Position numbers and translations under genes: made by a program
NCBI GenBank assembly: GCA_033439265.1
Contig: JAVTVX010000027.1
Coordinates: 4,107,001 to 4,171,000 of the forward strand
Source of the DNA: Dillenia suffruticosa
Lineage: Eukaryota > Streptophyta > Magnoliopsida > Dilleniales > Dilleniaceae
Reading direction: 5' to 3'
Length of the DNA: 64,000 nucleotides
The notes under the pieces: model-generated
Databases searched by the model: none
Told to the model about the DNA's origin: nothing
Seen by the model: only the letters and a program-made list of their open reading frames with translations
Shown here: piece by piece, positions 12,870 to 25,828 of the stretch
How positions within the stretch are numbered: position 1 is the first letter of the stretch
Layout: each line of letters starts with the position of its first letter

Positions 12870-15591
12870 TGACTGCTCTTATGTTTAATTCTCTCTGGCT
12901 TTTGTTTTTAGGGTTTCTAATGTGGGTGAATGCGGTGGAGTGGCCCAACTCGGTTCCATTGAAGTTGATTCTTCTTATTCTCCATCGTATGCCGAGATCG
13001 TTGTCGTTCGCCATGGAGAAACCAAGTGGAATGCTAGTGGCAGACTTCAGGTATTCCATGTGAATGAAAATCGCCCTTTTCTTTTTGGAACCAATGCTCT
13101 TCGTGTCTTCTCTTGATTTTTATGTGCTTAATTTTGGGAGACCAGATAAAAAAAGATCATTTAACTACAAAATGCAGCGCATATGGTGAAATTATTTGGG
13201 AAATGCATGATTTGGTGTATATGTAAGCAATTTTACTATCTGCTTAGGTTTTGTCATTTGTTCATGACCGGTAAGTACATTAAATCACTAAGCACAAGAG
13301 GCGTTGGATTTAAATCCCCTTATACGAGTTTGGGTTTAGGGGTTTTATGGATAGAAGAGATTCATACTCCCGTTGTGTGTTCCAGTTATTTTTTCTACCA
13401 AAAAAAGTTATAAAGTTCTCCTTTCTTGGACAATAACAGGGACATTTGGATGTTGAATTGAGCGACGTTGGGAGACAGCAGGCAGCTGCAGTGAGTAATG
13501 AATTGTGGCATCAAACTTATATCCCCCTTTCTTGCATTAAAAAATTTTGGTTTTTGGTTGAAGGTGGCTGCTAGGCTATCGAAGGAGTCTAAAGTCTCTG
13601 TTGTATATTCATCGGACTTGAAACGAGCTCTTGAGACTGCACAAACAATTGCAACCATCTGTGGTGGCCTTAAGGTGCATATTCATAGTTTTTAAGTTTC
13701 ATCTTCCTTTGCTTTTGTAGTACCAATAAGTATGTGATACCATGCATCAACAATACATAAAAAATTGTACACTTGAATGTGTACCTGTACCTAAAAGGGA
13801 AAATTTTAAATTTGGTTGAGTTTGAAACAGAAGGTTCAATTTATTGCCATGAATCATCAAGGGGGATAACCTCATTAAAATACTAGAACTAAGTAAATTT
13901 CAAAAGTTTTATGGTAGTCTCTTCTTTCATGCTTATCATTTCTGATTTTATTAATGTATTTATTTTATTTATGTTTTCCTTTCAGCTTATGCAAGATCCA
14001 GACCTGCGGGAAAGACATCTAGGTGATCTTCAGGGTCTTGTATACGGTGAATTAGCCACGGCTTGTCCTGAAGCTTACAAAGTTTTCTTGTCTAATAGGA
14101 CTGATCAAGAAATCCCTGTAAGTATGCTGTTTTTAGGTGTCTTAAATTCCAGCATCTGAAATCTGAACAAAAAAGAACAGAAAAAAAAAAAAGAACAGAA
14201 AAGCATAAAAAGAGGACCTTTGGCTGAAGACACATAACAGTTGGCAGAAATCTGTCCATTTTTTTAAGCATGCTTAGTTCTGGTCAAGTTGGTCCAAACT
14301 GATCAGACCAGAGTCTAGCTGGGTCAAGGTTCACACTCCAAGCTAATGCTGCCTGCATTTCCCTGCCCAACATGCTATCGTTTTTTTTTTTATTGGGGGG
14401 GGGGGGGAGATGATGAATGTACTTTTTTATTTTCTTTTTTTAATAAGCCAGTAGTTGTGTTTCATTCATGCGAGATGACCACGTATTGTAGGGAACTTCA
14501 AATGTGACAATTTCTGCATTTGAGAAAGAAGAGAAGTTCTTAGACATTTCCACAAAATTTTAATGCTAAATTATGGATCCTTCATCGAGCGCCAAAATGC
14601 ATGGGCCTCCTTTAGACAACACCATGAAGTGTTCGTATATTAGATATTTTTAAAAAACACTTTCCCTCTCTTTGGGTTGTGGTTAGGTTGCTTGGGTTCA
14701 GGGGGCAGGTATGTGAGAGCTTCTCTTGTATTTTGCACAAAAAGTAGAAAAGGCTTACCGTTTTGTCTTCAACTAGGGGGACAGTTTGACTTGGATCACG
14801 ATGATCTGAATAGACCGAAAAGATGTTGATGAGGCTAAGACAACGGATTATGCCCTCTTATTTGGATGATATGTAAAGAGATATGGATGGCATGGAAAAA
14901 ATGGAAATGTTAAGCTGATTCCTAGTGATAGATAATTTAGGTTTTGTTGCATTTGCATTATGATAGTTGCTTGTGACCTGAATGTGGAAATGAGTTGATC
15001 AGCAATGACAATCGAATCTTGCGTATGGAGCTGTGAAAGTAAGATTTATTTTTTGACATTTTCTCTCACAGCTTAAATCTCATTTTCCATTTTTGTAACA
15101 TATACAGGGCGGTGGTGAAAGTCTTGACCAACTTTATGAACGCTGCACATCTGCACTGCAAAGAATTGGTGACAAACATAGAGGTACCAATCCATCTCAG
15201 AAAGCCTTTCCTTGAAATAAAGAAAAGGTTGTGATTGTACTTCATTCCGATCACCTTTTACAAGGACTATATTATGTGTTGATGTCAACTGTTTGAAGGT
15301 TTGCTATGCCTATTCTCATCAAAATTTCTTAATAATGCCCTTTTCTCATGCTGCTTGGCCATTTCAGGCGAGAGAGTAGTAGTTGTCACGCATGGAGGTG
15401 TCATAAGAGCACTTCACGAGCGGGCCTCCCCCAGGAAACGATTATTTGGGAAGGTGCTAAACACATCTGTCAATACCTTCCACTTATATGAGAACAAAAA
15501 GTGGGTTATAGAATCATGGGGTGATGTGAGTCATCTCAGAGGGACAGGATTTCTGAAGACAGGTTTTGGTGGAGACAAAAATTCTGGTTAG
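12619..15591 (+). CDS. Phosphoglycerate mutase-like / histidine phosphatase (At3g50520-type)
   Basis: Cofactor-dependent PGM superfamily (histidine phosphatase fold); plant relatives include metal-independent phosphoserine phosphatases. Exons: 12619-12812, 12912-13050, 13440-13490, 13564-13674, 13986-14117, 15108-15183 and 15368-15591, giving 308 residues. The phosphohistidine motif is VVVRHGETKWN (end of exon 2), followed by GHLDVELSDVGRQQA, LRERHLGDLQGL (acidic catalytic residue), PGGGESLDQLYERC and the second histidine in VVVTHGGVIRAL. The family match runs to the last residues FGGDKNSG. Start choice is open. ATG at 12619 (or 12592) gives a Ser/Cys-rich, hydroxylated N-terminus like a plastid transit peptide, while ATG at 12793 gives a shorter cytosolic form close to the Arabidopsis length. 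Introns are GT-AG. Substrate cannot be told from sequence. Confidence 0.92.
12815..12866 (+). repeat. (C)12(CT)20 tract filling PGM-like intron 1
   Basis: Starts two bases after the splice donor and takes up about half of the 99-base intron. Confidence 0.93.
13283..13415 (+). repeat. SINE-like element in PGM-like intron 2
   Basis: Contains a B-box-like TTGGATTTAAATCCCC, about 85 bases of body, and ends TTCTACCAAAAAAAG, the A-rich end seen in other SINEs of this window. No clear A box or target-site duplication, so probably 5'-truncated. Confidence 0.5.
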
Positions 15592-17270
15592 CTTTGATAA
15601 ACTTTGAAGGGGCTCTCTAAAATCCTTCATTATAATCATTGCTGAATTATTGGGAGCATGACAGAGCGTCTTCATGCATCTAAACTAGCCGCTACAGCCT
15701 TATGGCGATCTCTCTTTATTTTCAAGACATAACTCCAAGCACATTTATATTTTTCAGCTAATTTATCAACTGGATATAATTTTTGGGCCTAGGGTTCTTC
15801 CCCTTAGGCTAAAATGTTTTCAGTAAACCAAATAGCTGATGATATCATTTGAAAAGATGTCAATTGCTTGTTTCAGAACATCTGTTGTAGACTTTGCCCC
15901 TCGGGCTTCAAAATTATTAAGCTCGAGTCTTTTATCGATCTTTTATTCCTCCTTGAGCTTATCATGGGGCTACTTGTCTCGCCGGAAGGACCTGACAACG
16001 AGCCCAGCTGGGTTGAGATTGAGTTTGAGGGGGGGGGGGTGTTAACTAGTGAAACTAGGGCAAGGGTGGCAAACATTGACCATTCATTATCGGTCTTATA
16101 TTTGACCACCTACTCAGTCATGGTAACAGATGCGGCCTTTAACACCAACCATAGGGTACCATGATTTTGTTTCTCAACTCTTGCATGATTTGCTCCCAAA
16201 AAACCGAAAGAAGAGTAGCAAGAATAGTAAAACGAAAAATAAAGAAAAATGTTTGGGAGTGGGGGTGAACTTTAGGTCAGGGGTGTGCCCCGCTTTATCC
16301 TTGTCTTGGGTTTTGATGTATGTCTTGAGTAATTTCAATTTAAAATAGATTTAAATAGTTTTATTAAAAAAATAATAATAATGGTTTGATATATGGGCGA
16401 ATTACAATGGAAATGGTTACATCACTTGATTTTGTATTGAAAGAACTTCGGTTAGAATCAATGAGTCATGTTGTCAACATGACATGAGCCAGATTGGGAG
16501 TCGGTGGTCAGACAATCTTTTCTCCAAATTAAATTCCTTGAATTGGATTTGGAACTGTTCAAAATCTATAGGTGACGTTGGAAGGGGCCCTCTTTTGTGC
16601 CATACCAAAAAGCTTTTCTTTTGGTTTTTTTTTGTGGGGTGGGGGTTGTGAGCATGGCATCGCAAGCCCTGTGGTTTCTCCATGTGCCGCGGAGACGGGT
16701 CGGTCCCCGGCTACAGCAAAATGTAATATGAATGAAGTCATTCATTCCCACAAGGACCTACATCAATTGAATTGAACCCTAGCTTCTACTCCCCCGGGTG
16801 ACTAATTTTCACTACCGATATTTAAAATTATACTCTTACTAATCCAATTTAAATATATGTGAAGGGTTTCATTTAAAATAAAAAACTCTGTAATCTTTTT
16901 AATTTTTAAATTTTAAATCTGAAACTTAATTAAAATATTTAAAATTTCATTATACTAAATTGATTATCAGTTATTCCATCAAAACAAAAACCATGCATGC
17001 GCACATCTACATGGGACCTATCCGCACATCTACATGGGTCCTACACCAATTGAGAAGCAATGTCAGTCATTGGACACTATGATTTTGTTGTTACCCAAAA
17101 GTCTCCGTAAGTTCATCAAAATTTTTTATTTAAGGTTGACTTTCTTCTATTCCAGGGCTTGGATCCATTTTCGCCATTGGAAAAACATCTTTGATTTCCT
17201 TCAATGAGTCGCCATTATGTTGTTAATTATGATTATTTCAATTGGAGTCAACCCTTGAATTAAAAAGAAA
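15592..17270. other. Intergenic, AT-rich, no gene
   Basis: Holds the 3' flank of the PGM-like gene, a G-run at 16029-16038, a small direct repeat (CGCACATCTACATGGG twice within 16998-17040) and an AT-rich SINE-like segment at about 16890-16985 (minus). The open frames at 15839-16164 have no recognisable product. Confidence 0.5.
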
Positions 17271-17282
17271 TGATTTGTTCCC

Positions 17283-17355
17283 GAGGGAACATATCAATGG
17301 TACAAACTCTCCTCAACATGATTTCATATTCAAATTCTTATAAAAAAAATAATAA
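17283..17355 (+). repeat. Short tRNA-like SINE head, copy 1
   Basis: CAATGGTACAAACTCTCCTC (A-box-like) followed by ATTCAAATTCTTATAAAAAAAA (B-box-like plus A tail). The same layout recurs at 18505 and 20325 in the same orientation. Confidence 0.45.
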
Positions 17356-17860
17356 TTTTGTCTGTGCATAACAACAAAGTTGTTTGTTTAGGGTTAGATT
17401 GGTACGGTTCTCAAACAAGAATATACCAGCCCAGTCATACATTGCATAGATGAGATACAGTTTTGATATGTACTAATAAAATTTTAAAAGTCAATATTTA
17501 GACATATCCTTTTCTTTTTTCAGGTTTTTCTCGTTCACCACCATTTAAATATCTACTAATAAATCTAACTTTCAAGACTATAATAATAAGACACCATATT
17601 TCTTTAATTATGAATCTTGGATTCGAAACATAAGAATATAAAAAAAAAAGATTTAAAAAAATTAATTTTTTAATAAATTTTATAATATTCAAATCAGATT
17701 GATAAAATAAAACATAGATATCGATTTATGAAAATAAATAAAAAATGTACTAATAAATTATTTGGTATGCAATTTAGGAACGAAAATGTGTACCTCAATA
17801 AAATGGCAGAAACCGTTGTCATATCGTAAGATTCAAAAACAAAGGCCAAGATTTTGTTGT

Positions 17861-17884
17861 GAGAGAGAGAGAGAGAGAGAGAGA
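17861..17884 (+). repeat. (GA)n microsatellite
   Basis: Twelve GA units in intergenic DNA. Confidence 0.85.
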
Positions 17885-18171
17885 TTGATTGATTATAAAA
17901 CCCACCCCACGGAGTAATTTATGAGGAAAATTTAGAACTTCAGTCTTACGTTGGATCTCTAGGCTCATAAGTAAGAATCCATATGAGAACTAAAAGTTTC
18001 ATTGCCTCTCCTAAATTTAATATTAAATTATCATATAAAAATTAATTTTTATGGATTGTCATATAAAATAACAAAATAAAAATAGTTTATAGGACCGACC
18101 AGAGCCATAGATGGATAGATCTTTCCTTTTTCGTCGGTCTTGTATAATTATTTAAAATAAAAATGGAAAAT

Positions 18172-18196
18172 AAATAAATAAATAAATAAATAAATA
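18172..18196 (+). repeat. (AAAT)n microsatellite
   Basis: About six tandem AAAT units. Confidence 0.85.
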
Positions 18197-18322
18197 CGTG
18201 CAGACAGTGAGTCCGTACCAGGTCTTACCATGCAAAGAAAACTTTTTTCCCAAATCTGACATCATCAAATCTCTAAATTTAAAATTGCAGGATTCTTCCT
18301 CGTTCTCCATGTTCGAATTCTT

Positions 18323-18323
18323 A

Positions 18324-18366
<43 letters not shown>
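18323..18366 (+). repeat. (AAT)n microsatellite
   Basis: About fourteen tandem AAT units. The poly-Asn peptide it would encode is an artefact. Confidence 0.9.
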
Positions 18367-18369
<3 letters not shown>

Positions 18370-18504
18370 TTATTGTATGGTCTCTGACATGTTATCTGAC
18401 GTTTACATGAAATGGTCGACTTATGATATATCTTCTATGGGCATATCTGATAACTTCTATTTTATATTGCCCGTGATGCGTGATTAGAGTGGCCGGTCGC
18501 CTTC

Positions 18505-18590
18505 TCAATAGTACAATCCAATGGTATAAACCTTTCTCCATAATTTAATAATATCAAGTTTAAATCCGTCTACTCTTGTTATTTTCTGAT
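18505..18590 (+). repeat. Short tRNA-like SINE head, copy 2
   Basis: CCAATGGTATAAACC then ATCAAGTTTAAATCCG; same family layout as the copies at 17283 and 20325. Confidence 0.45.
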
Positions 18591-18864
18591 CCTACTAAAC
18601 AACATAAAATATAAAAATATAATAATATAAAATATTTTTCAAAAAAATTACAAAAAAGAGTAAAAAAGAAAATATTTTTTTACAAAAATTAAGAGATATT
18701 TGTTTTATATATTAAGTTTGAAGTTCTTAAAAATATCACAAATTATAATTGGATTAACATGTAATTCAGTTCAGACTATAATCCTATAAATACGATGCGG
18801 ATCAACATTAATTACCACATGAGTGTTTAAATATGACGAGTAGTTATTTATTTAGTATAACTAT

Positions 18865-19040
18865 TAGATGTATAAAAGTATTAGTTCTATTAATCGAATT
18901 TTAAATTTAAAATCTAGAAACAAAAAAGATTACGTTGGGAGAGTTATCTCTTAAATTGGATCTGATAACGCTCCAATCTGATCAGATTAATCAGAATATA
19001 AATTCAAATATCAGTTAATTATACCAAAAAAATTTGTACG
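18865..19040 (+). mobile_element. AT-rich SINE, near full length, with TSD
   Basis: Flanked by the perfect 10-base repeat GTATAACTAT at 18855-18864 and 19041-19050. It has a degenerate tRNA-like head (TTAGATGTATAAAAG, then AAATTTAAAATCTAG) and a body with GGGAGAGTTATCTCTTAAAT and GATTAATCAGAAT. The end is TTATACCAAAAAAATTT. The same body is recognisable at 19085, 20697 (minus), 21625 and 29464 (minus). Confidence 0.65.
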
Positions 19041-19084
19041 GTATAACTATAGAATTGTAAGATTAATATAAATATACTAACACC

Positions 19085-19262
19085 TGGTTAGTCTAATGTC
19101 TATATACTGATACTTTTAAATAAAATTTTTAATTTGAGTTTTACGTATGAAAAAAATAGACGTCGGGTGACTCTAATCTCTTAAAAATCCAACTCGATTA
19201 AATCGTATTTAATCAAATTTAATATAATAATCGGATACGAATAATTTATAAAAATTTAATGT
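19085..19262 (+). mobile_element. AT-rich SINE, second copy of the same family
   Basis: Head GGTTAGTCTAATGTCTATAT, then AATTTGAGTTTTACGTATG (B-box-like), then GGGTGACTCTAATCTCTTAA and an A-rich end. It follows the 18865 copy in the same orientation with about 35 bases between. Confidence 0.5.
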
Positions 19263-20324
19263 AAACTTTAAATAACAATATAATTAAATTACGATAATAG
19301 TTAATGTGTTCGATTATTTTGTATCAAATTTGAGCATATTTTCTAATTATAGATCTTTCTGCTATCAAGTTAAGTTGTGCGGTTGATAAAAATAAAATAG
19401 TTTATAAATTTAATTTCATTGAACAAATTTATAAAAAAATAAAATAAAATTGTGTGAAAAATCCATTTATAAAATAAAAAAAAAATTAAAATACCAGTCT
19501 AGATTTGATTCTATTGATTTTGCAAGACAAAGAGTCTCTTTATTACCAACAAATTTTTTGACGTCATCTTATTATTAATTTATCTAAGGCATCATAAAAT
19601 TTGAATTTAATCAACACAAATGCCTAAATTTTGTTTCGCTGTCAGAAATAGCATTTCTAGTTCCCATAAAAAAAAATTTTAAAATAGCATTTTCTAATTT
19701 CAAGAGATTAATTTTTGTTAGGGAATTTTCTTTTCAACTACCAATAGATTAAGCAAATGTTTATTGAATTAAAATATAGAGGTGAGAGAATTTGTATTAC
19801 GTCGGCCAAAGCTTTTTTCTTTTCCCTTTGATTATTAGTATCTCGAAATCTGACTAATTCAATTTGAATAATTGTGGAATTTAATTTAATGAAAATATTT
19901 ATTTTTCTATTCTAAAAACTAGAATTTAAGAATTTAGTGCTCGATCACCATAAATAGCTCCTATGCCAACAAAAACGATGTTTGGAAAATTTAACTTTCC
20001 TTAACTTATTTTTATTTTCTCATATAATCTCTAAAATATTTTTCAGTTAAAATAAAATTAAAAATATATATATTTTTAAAAAGTAAAAGTCATATTTCTA
20101 TATAAATGAGATATATAGTATTATTATGTTAGTAAATTTTTGTAATAATAAGTTCGTCTAAATCTTTTGGAATAATGCAGCAAAAAGTTGGCATTAGGAA
20201 ACCAAAATTTTAAAAACCCAAATCTTGGGGTCTGGTTTGGAATTAAATTGGCACCACGTAGAAACCAAACCAAATTTTAATAATTGACTTCTGTTTTAGT
20301 AAGATTGCGACGGAACGTCCCTAA

Positions 20325-20400
20325 GGAGACAGTCTAATGGTACAAACTTTCTTCATCAACCTGATGATCCCAGATTTAAATTCTTATACAATAAAAAAAA
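20325..20400 (+). repeat. Short tRNA-like SINE head, copy 3
   Basis: CAGTCTAATGGTACAAAC, then CCAGATTTAAATTCTTATAC and an A tail. Best preserved of the three copies. Confidence 0.5.
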
Positions 20401-20696
20401 TATTACAGATCATTAATTACATAAAAATCTGAATTTTGTGAATGAATGAATTAAAACAAACCTAAGCAATCACTAAATACTTTGGCCATTTTCTCCTATA
20501 TTATGATTATGTTGGGACAAATAATCCATGGTGCCCCCACCCCCCACATTCTATCTTTTGAGGGTTCCAAAGAGGCCCATCCCCTACGGAAAAGGAACGG
20601 AGAATTGGTCGCCAAACCATGAAGTTTGGAATATGTGTTTGCTCTTTCGGAACCATCTTGATCTTTATTTGCTTACAAAATGCTAAACTCATATCT

Positions 20697-20885
20697 CTTT
20701 TAGTATAACCGATCGATATCTGAAACTCTATTTTTATTAATTTGATTTAAGTTTTGTCAGATCCGATTTAGAGAGAGTCCATCTAACATAATTTTTAATA
20801 TTTTTAAATTTTGAATCTGAAATTTAATTAAAAAATTTAACACTGTTACCTATTAAATTAACCGTATGTTTGGTACCTCTCTCTC
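20697..20885 (-). mobile_element. AT-rich SINE, minus orientation
   Basis: Read on the minus strand: GGTTAATTTAATAGGTAACA head, TTTCAGATTCAAAATTT (B-box-like), GGACTCTCTCTAAATCGGAT body and GGTTATACTAAAAGAG end. This matches the 18865 element throughout. Confidence 0.55.
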
Positions 20886-21624
20886 TCCCTCACACATTAA
20901 TCAAAGTTTAACTTTTTTCGGCAAATCAACTAGAAATCAAGTTTAGTTTTGGAAATATTGAGATTAAGACTAAAATTTGGTGTGGTCTTTAAATAAAATT
21001 TTATTAGTGTAGTAATGAATTAAATTCTTTATATATAAGAAATTTTAATTTTTATTTACAAAATTCAAAATATTTTTGTTTTAACTAAAAAATATTATAT
21101 GTAAAATATGATAAAATAGAGCCCAGTCGGTTGACATTTTTCAAACTTAAAAGAAATTTGTAAAAAAATATTTTTAGTACTTTTCAAGTTTTGGAGTTTC
21201 TTGAAGGGGGGATTCAGTGACAGTTAAACACATGAACTGCACGTGTTCTTCCTCAAAATTGTCCTTGTTTTCTAACCGGAACACCCAGAATATGTCTTAT
21301 GCTTAACGTAGGATCTAAGAAAGTGAAATTACAATATTACCCTTAAGAGTGAAGAAAGATTTGATGAAAATCTCACCAACACCTAACCCTCATATTTATT
21401 GCCCACTTCTAGCATCATGTGAATGGAGCCATCATCCACCATGGACAATCACAAACCTAAACATCATAACTCCCACTTACCATATTTTCCTTCAATTTTT
21501 GGAGTCAATGGAAATAAATTTTCTTCTTTAAACTGAGATACTTTTTAAATTTAATTTACTTATTTGCTAAGCAATACTACTTTCCAAAATTTTGATTTTG
21601 TAATAGGATTCGAATCTACTATGT

Positions 21625-21800
21625 ATATAGGATTAATAGAATAGTCAAGTTTCCGAGTTTAACTAGTGGGTTGGATATAGAAAAATTTTTATTGGGAGGT
21701 AGTCCCCTTAAATGGATTATTGTAAATTTCGAACCGAATTAATGAGAATATGATTACAGATACCGGTAGGTATAATATAAAAAATAAATAAATATCTGCT
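21625..21800 (+). mobile_element. AT-rich SINE, plus orientation
   Basis: TTTAACTAGTGGGTTGGATA then GGGAGGTAGTCCCCTTAAAT, GAATTAATGAGAATATG and a GGTATAATATAAAAAATAAA end. Same family as the 18865 element. Confidence 0.45.
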
Positions 21801-23002
21801 TTATATTCTGATTTTATATTTTGCTTTATTTATTTGATACCAAAGAGAATATTAGGAAGTAAAGTTGATTACAAGGAACTAACAACAAAGCTTTAGAATG
21901 GGAATAAGCTAGCAACTAAATCCCTCCAAACTTTCAGCTTCAATCCTAGTCTTTTCCATTCAAAAACATCGTATTCATCTTCGAGAACATTAAATCAAAG
22001 AGGCAAGGGATAATGATATTTTACGGGCATTGAGTCATTGACAAAAACATTTAAATCTGATACAATATAATTATTTTATTAATTTTTAAAATTAAACTTT
22101 ATAATTTTAACTATTATTTTTTTTGTTTAAATAATGCTATTAGACGCATAAAATTCTTATATATATATATATATATATATATTTACTTTAATATAAACAT
22201 CTTTGAATTGACATAAATAAGAAATTAGGAGACAAATTTTCCTTCAAAGAGAAAATAAATATTTTATGCATATAAATATATTGATAAATGGTTTAAAATT
22301 TGACAATTCAAACCTAAAATTTTATAATAAAGAAATGCGATTTGATGTTTTAGGGTTCTACAAAATTTGAGTCTGGCTTAAGATTTTTCATTAGAATTTG
22401 TTTTTTATTTGTACATAGAAGAAAAAAAAGGAAAAAGGGGAGGAATTGGTTTTTTTTTTTTTTTAACATAAAAAGGAATAAAGGTTTATTGATTCATCCG
22501 CTTGCCAAACCCTTTGATCACTGGTCGCCACATTGATGGCGGGATAATAAATGTAAATCAAAACTAAACCACTTGCTCAGGTGGGGTTGCCACATGGCAA
22601 TTAGGGTCCACCAATGATCTTAAAATCTTAATCACTCCACCGTCCACAGCCACAAGCACCTGTAATAATTGGATTTAGGATTAAGATTTATGATAAAATA
22701 CGTTAAAACAAAAACCTCAATTTAAGATTTCTTCAATTTTTTCGACCGAGGTGATACAAATCCGTCGTTTCCTTTTTTTCCCCATCTACGAATCTCTATC
22801 TTCTCTCTCTCTTCGACACGCCTTTTTGAGTTCTTGAGGGAGAGAGCAGCTCACTTCGAAAACCAAAAACAAAAGACGAAGCTTCAAGCAAAACAAAGAG
22901 AACCCAGATTCAAAATTCAAAACTTCTCTTCGATAATATCTAACCCCATGTTTTAAAACCCTCAATCTTATGGTTTTCTGAAGGGCTCATTAAGAGCAAA
23001 AA
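21801..23002. other. Intergenic: promoter and leader of the CRK gene
   Basis: AT-rich with a (TA)n tract at 22161-22183. From 22740 it becomes the pyrimidine-rich leader region of the CRK gene. Two minimal upstream reading frames, ATG-TTT-TAA (22948-22956) and ATG-GTT-TTC-TGA (22970-22981), precede the CRK start codon. Confidence 0.5.
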
Positions 23003-25797
23003 ATGGGTCTCTGCAATTCAAAACCCTCCCAAAACCCCAATGTCTCTGCCCAAACAAGCCCTAAACCTCCAAATCACCCCGGCCCCGGCCCCGGCCCTAA
23101 CAATCAACAACAACAATTACAAGAGGAAAAGCCAGAAAAGAAAGAAGAAGTAGTAAAAATTGGGAAGAAATCGCCTTTTTTTCCATTCTACAGTCCAAGT
23201 CCAGCTCATTATCTATTCTCCAAGAAATCTCCGGCGCCGAATTCGGCGAATTCAACGCCGAAGAGGTTTTTCAAGCGGCCGTTTCCGCCGCCGTCTCCGG
23301 CGAAGCATATTAAGGCGGTGTTTTTGAGGCGACATGGATCAGTGAAACCGAATGAGGCCGCCATTCCGGAGGGAAGTGAATTGGAGAACGGTTTAGGTGT
23401 CAATGGGCTTGACAAGAGCTTTGGGTTTTCCAAGAATTTCGGGAGTAAGTATGAGCTTGGTGATGAAGTTGGGAGAGGGCATTTTGGGTATACAAGTTCT
23501 GCTAGGTTAAAGAAGGGTGATATGAAAGGACAACAAGTTGCTGTTAAAGTCATCCCAAAAGCTAACGTATGTGAGATCTGAATCTGGGTTTTCTCATTTT
23601 CTTCGCTGTTTATGGAATGTGATCTTTTTTTTTTTTTGATTTGGGGGTTTGTTTTTAGGTTATTCCAAGAGGGGAAGTATGATGATTATTCCTTGTTTGT
23701 TTGCTTTGATCTGACTTTGGGTTTTTCTTGTTTTTATTTTGTGTTTGTGGGTTTTGTGAATAATTCTTATATGGGTTTGTTGTCATTGTTTGTGATTTGT
23801 GTTAGTCCTAGCTGGATATTGTTCATAGGTTGATATATATATCAGATCTGCAGGCCTGCGTTTTGTCTCATTAACTGGTCTGATGATATTCAGGTCAGAC
23901 TGCTAGAGATTAGTTTTCTGTAGATCTCTTGTGCTACCTGTGTTTAGTCAAATTGTGAACCCAAAAAATTGAGTCGTTGAGCGTGTCTGTTGCGGGCGAG
24001 GGTTCACCATTCAAATTAGAGATTTATACTTCTCTCTGTGGAAAAATTTAGTTTAGTCCATGATAAGTCTGGTTTGATCATTTGATAAGTTATGGTGGGC
24101 ATAATTTTTATGCAAGAGTAGCATGGTTTTGGTTGCTTCAAGTTGAAGTTTGTGATCTGCAGATGAATCACACTAGGGGCGGATTGTGCTTGAAGAAATT
24201 GTTTGTGGTATGATCCGCTGAACGTGTGTAGCACATGGGAGAAGACCTTATTCAATGCGTTATTTATTCAGATCTTTTGCTTGATAGCCATTTTGGGAAT
24301 GGAATTCTTCAGAGGGAAATGTTGAGTTATGCTGGTAGAATATTTAACCATCCTAGAAGTGAATGAGAAATAGTACTAAAAAATTGAGTCCTGTATTGCT
24401 GCTGGAGTTTAAATCTTATGATTAAATTCTGGTAGGATAATGCCATTGAGAATCCATCAAATTTTGGGAATGTTGAAAAAAAGTGGATTGTTTTCGAGAC
24501 AAAGTTTCCTTCTTATATAAAAACTGCAGTGAGACTATGTAATTTATGACTCATACAGCTATCTGCTCTGTGGCAATTGGTGCTTGATCTTGAATTATTT
24601 AAATTCGTAGAAGCTTAGTAACTTGGTTCTTTTCTTTTTAATTGCTGCACTTGTATTTACTCAAATTCCACATTTTCTGAAAAAGATTATAGATGGTTGT
24701 TGGGGCTCCTTTCCTTTTGAGCTCAATTTCACTGGTTTTAAATGCCCATTGCTAGATTTGGCTGGAGCAAAAACGGTGTCTTGTACAGGATTATGCATCC
24801 TTTTCTGGTGTCTGAGCATAATTTGGTTTTGATTGTGATTATCTTTACTGTCACCAGATGACGACTCCCATTGCAATTGAGGATGTCCGGAGGGAGGTGA
24901 AAATCTTGAGAGCTCTAAATGGACATATCAATCTAGTAAAGTTCTATGATGCATTTGAAGACCATGATAATGTTTACATAGTGATGGAGTAAGTGGCATC
25001 ACCTTTTGTCGTTGACTTTATTCTCTTTCTCCTTCAGTTGGCATGAATTAACTTGGCTTGTGCTAGAGTTGGTTGCAACTTTTAATTCGTTGAAGAATGC
25101 TTTCCTTGTCATGGTCTTTAGCCCTTTGCTTCTGTCTGCACTATGCTCCTGCTGCTGTGGGCTTTGAAGTTTGCTACATTGAGATCCTTACTTGCCAAAT
25201 TTGATGAAATCTTTCAGGTTATGTGAGGGTGGGGAACTCTTAGATAGAATACTTTCCAGGTACTTTTATCTGTTAGCTGTAGTTGGTTTTTCTTTGAACT
25301 TCTTTTGGCTTGATGCTATCCTGGACTAAAGAAGGGGAAATGTTTTGGGAAGACTATCTTGACATTATGCCAGATAATGAGTTTCCTTTACTTGTGCAGG
25401 GGTGGCAAATACACGGAAGATGATGCAAAAGTTGTCATGATACAAATATTGAATGTTGTTGCATTTTGCCACCTGCAGGGTGTGGTGCATCGTGACCTGA
25501 AGCCTGAGGTACATATGTTTACCTGTTTAATTTCTTACGGATGTGATGAAATGGTTTTAGATAGGAATGGATGGCGTAATAGAATCTGCACAAATTAAAT
25601 CAATATACTTGTGATATTTATCTATTAACTTTTATTTATTTTTATTTTATTTTTCTCTTATTTTATTTTCTTTATTTTATTTTCCTTTTTATTTATTGTT
25701 ATCTATATATATTTTATTCTTGTTTTTTTCTTTTTTCTATCTTTTATAAATTTGTCTCTCAAATGGCGGATCCCAAATTTTGGGAATAAGGCTCGGT

Positions 25798-25828
<31 letters not shown>

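Noticed and set aside
15839-16164. Open frames and a G-run followed by TGTTAAC, like a polypurine tract before a Copia LTR
   Set aside because: No matching LTR body or RNase H sequence could be read; the resemblance rests on a few bases.
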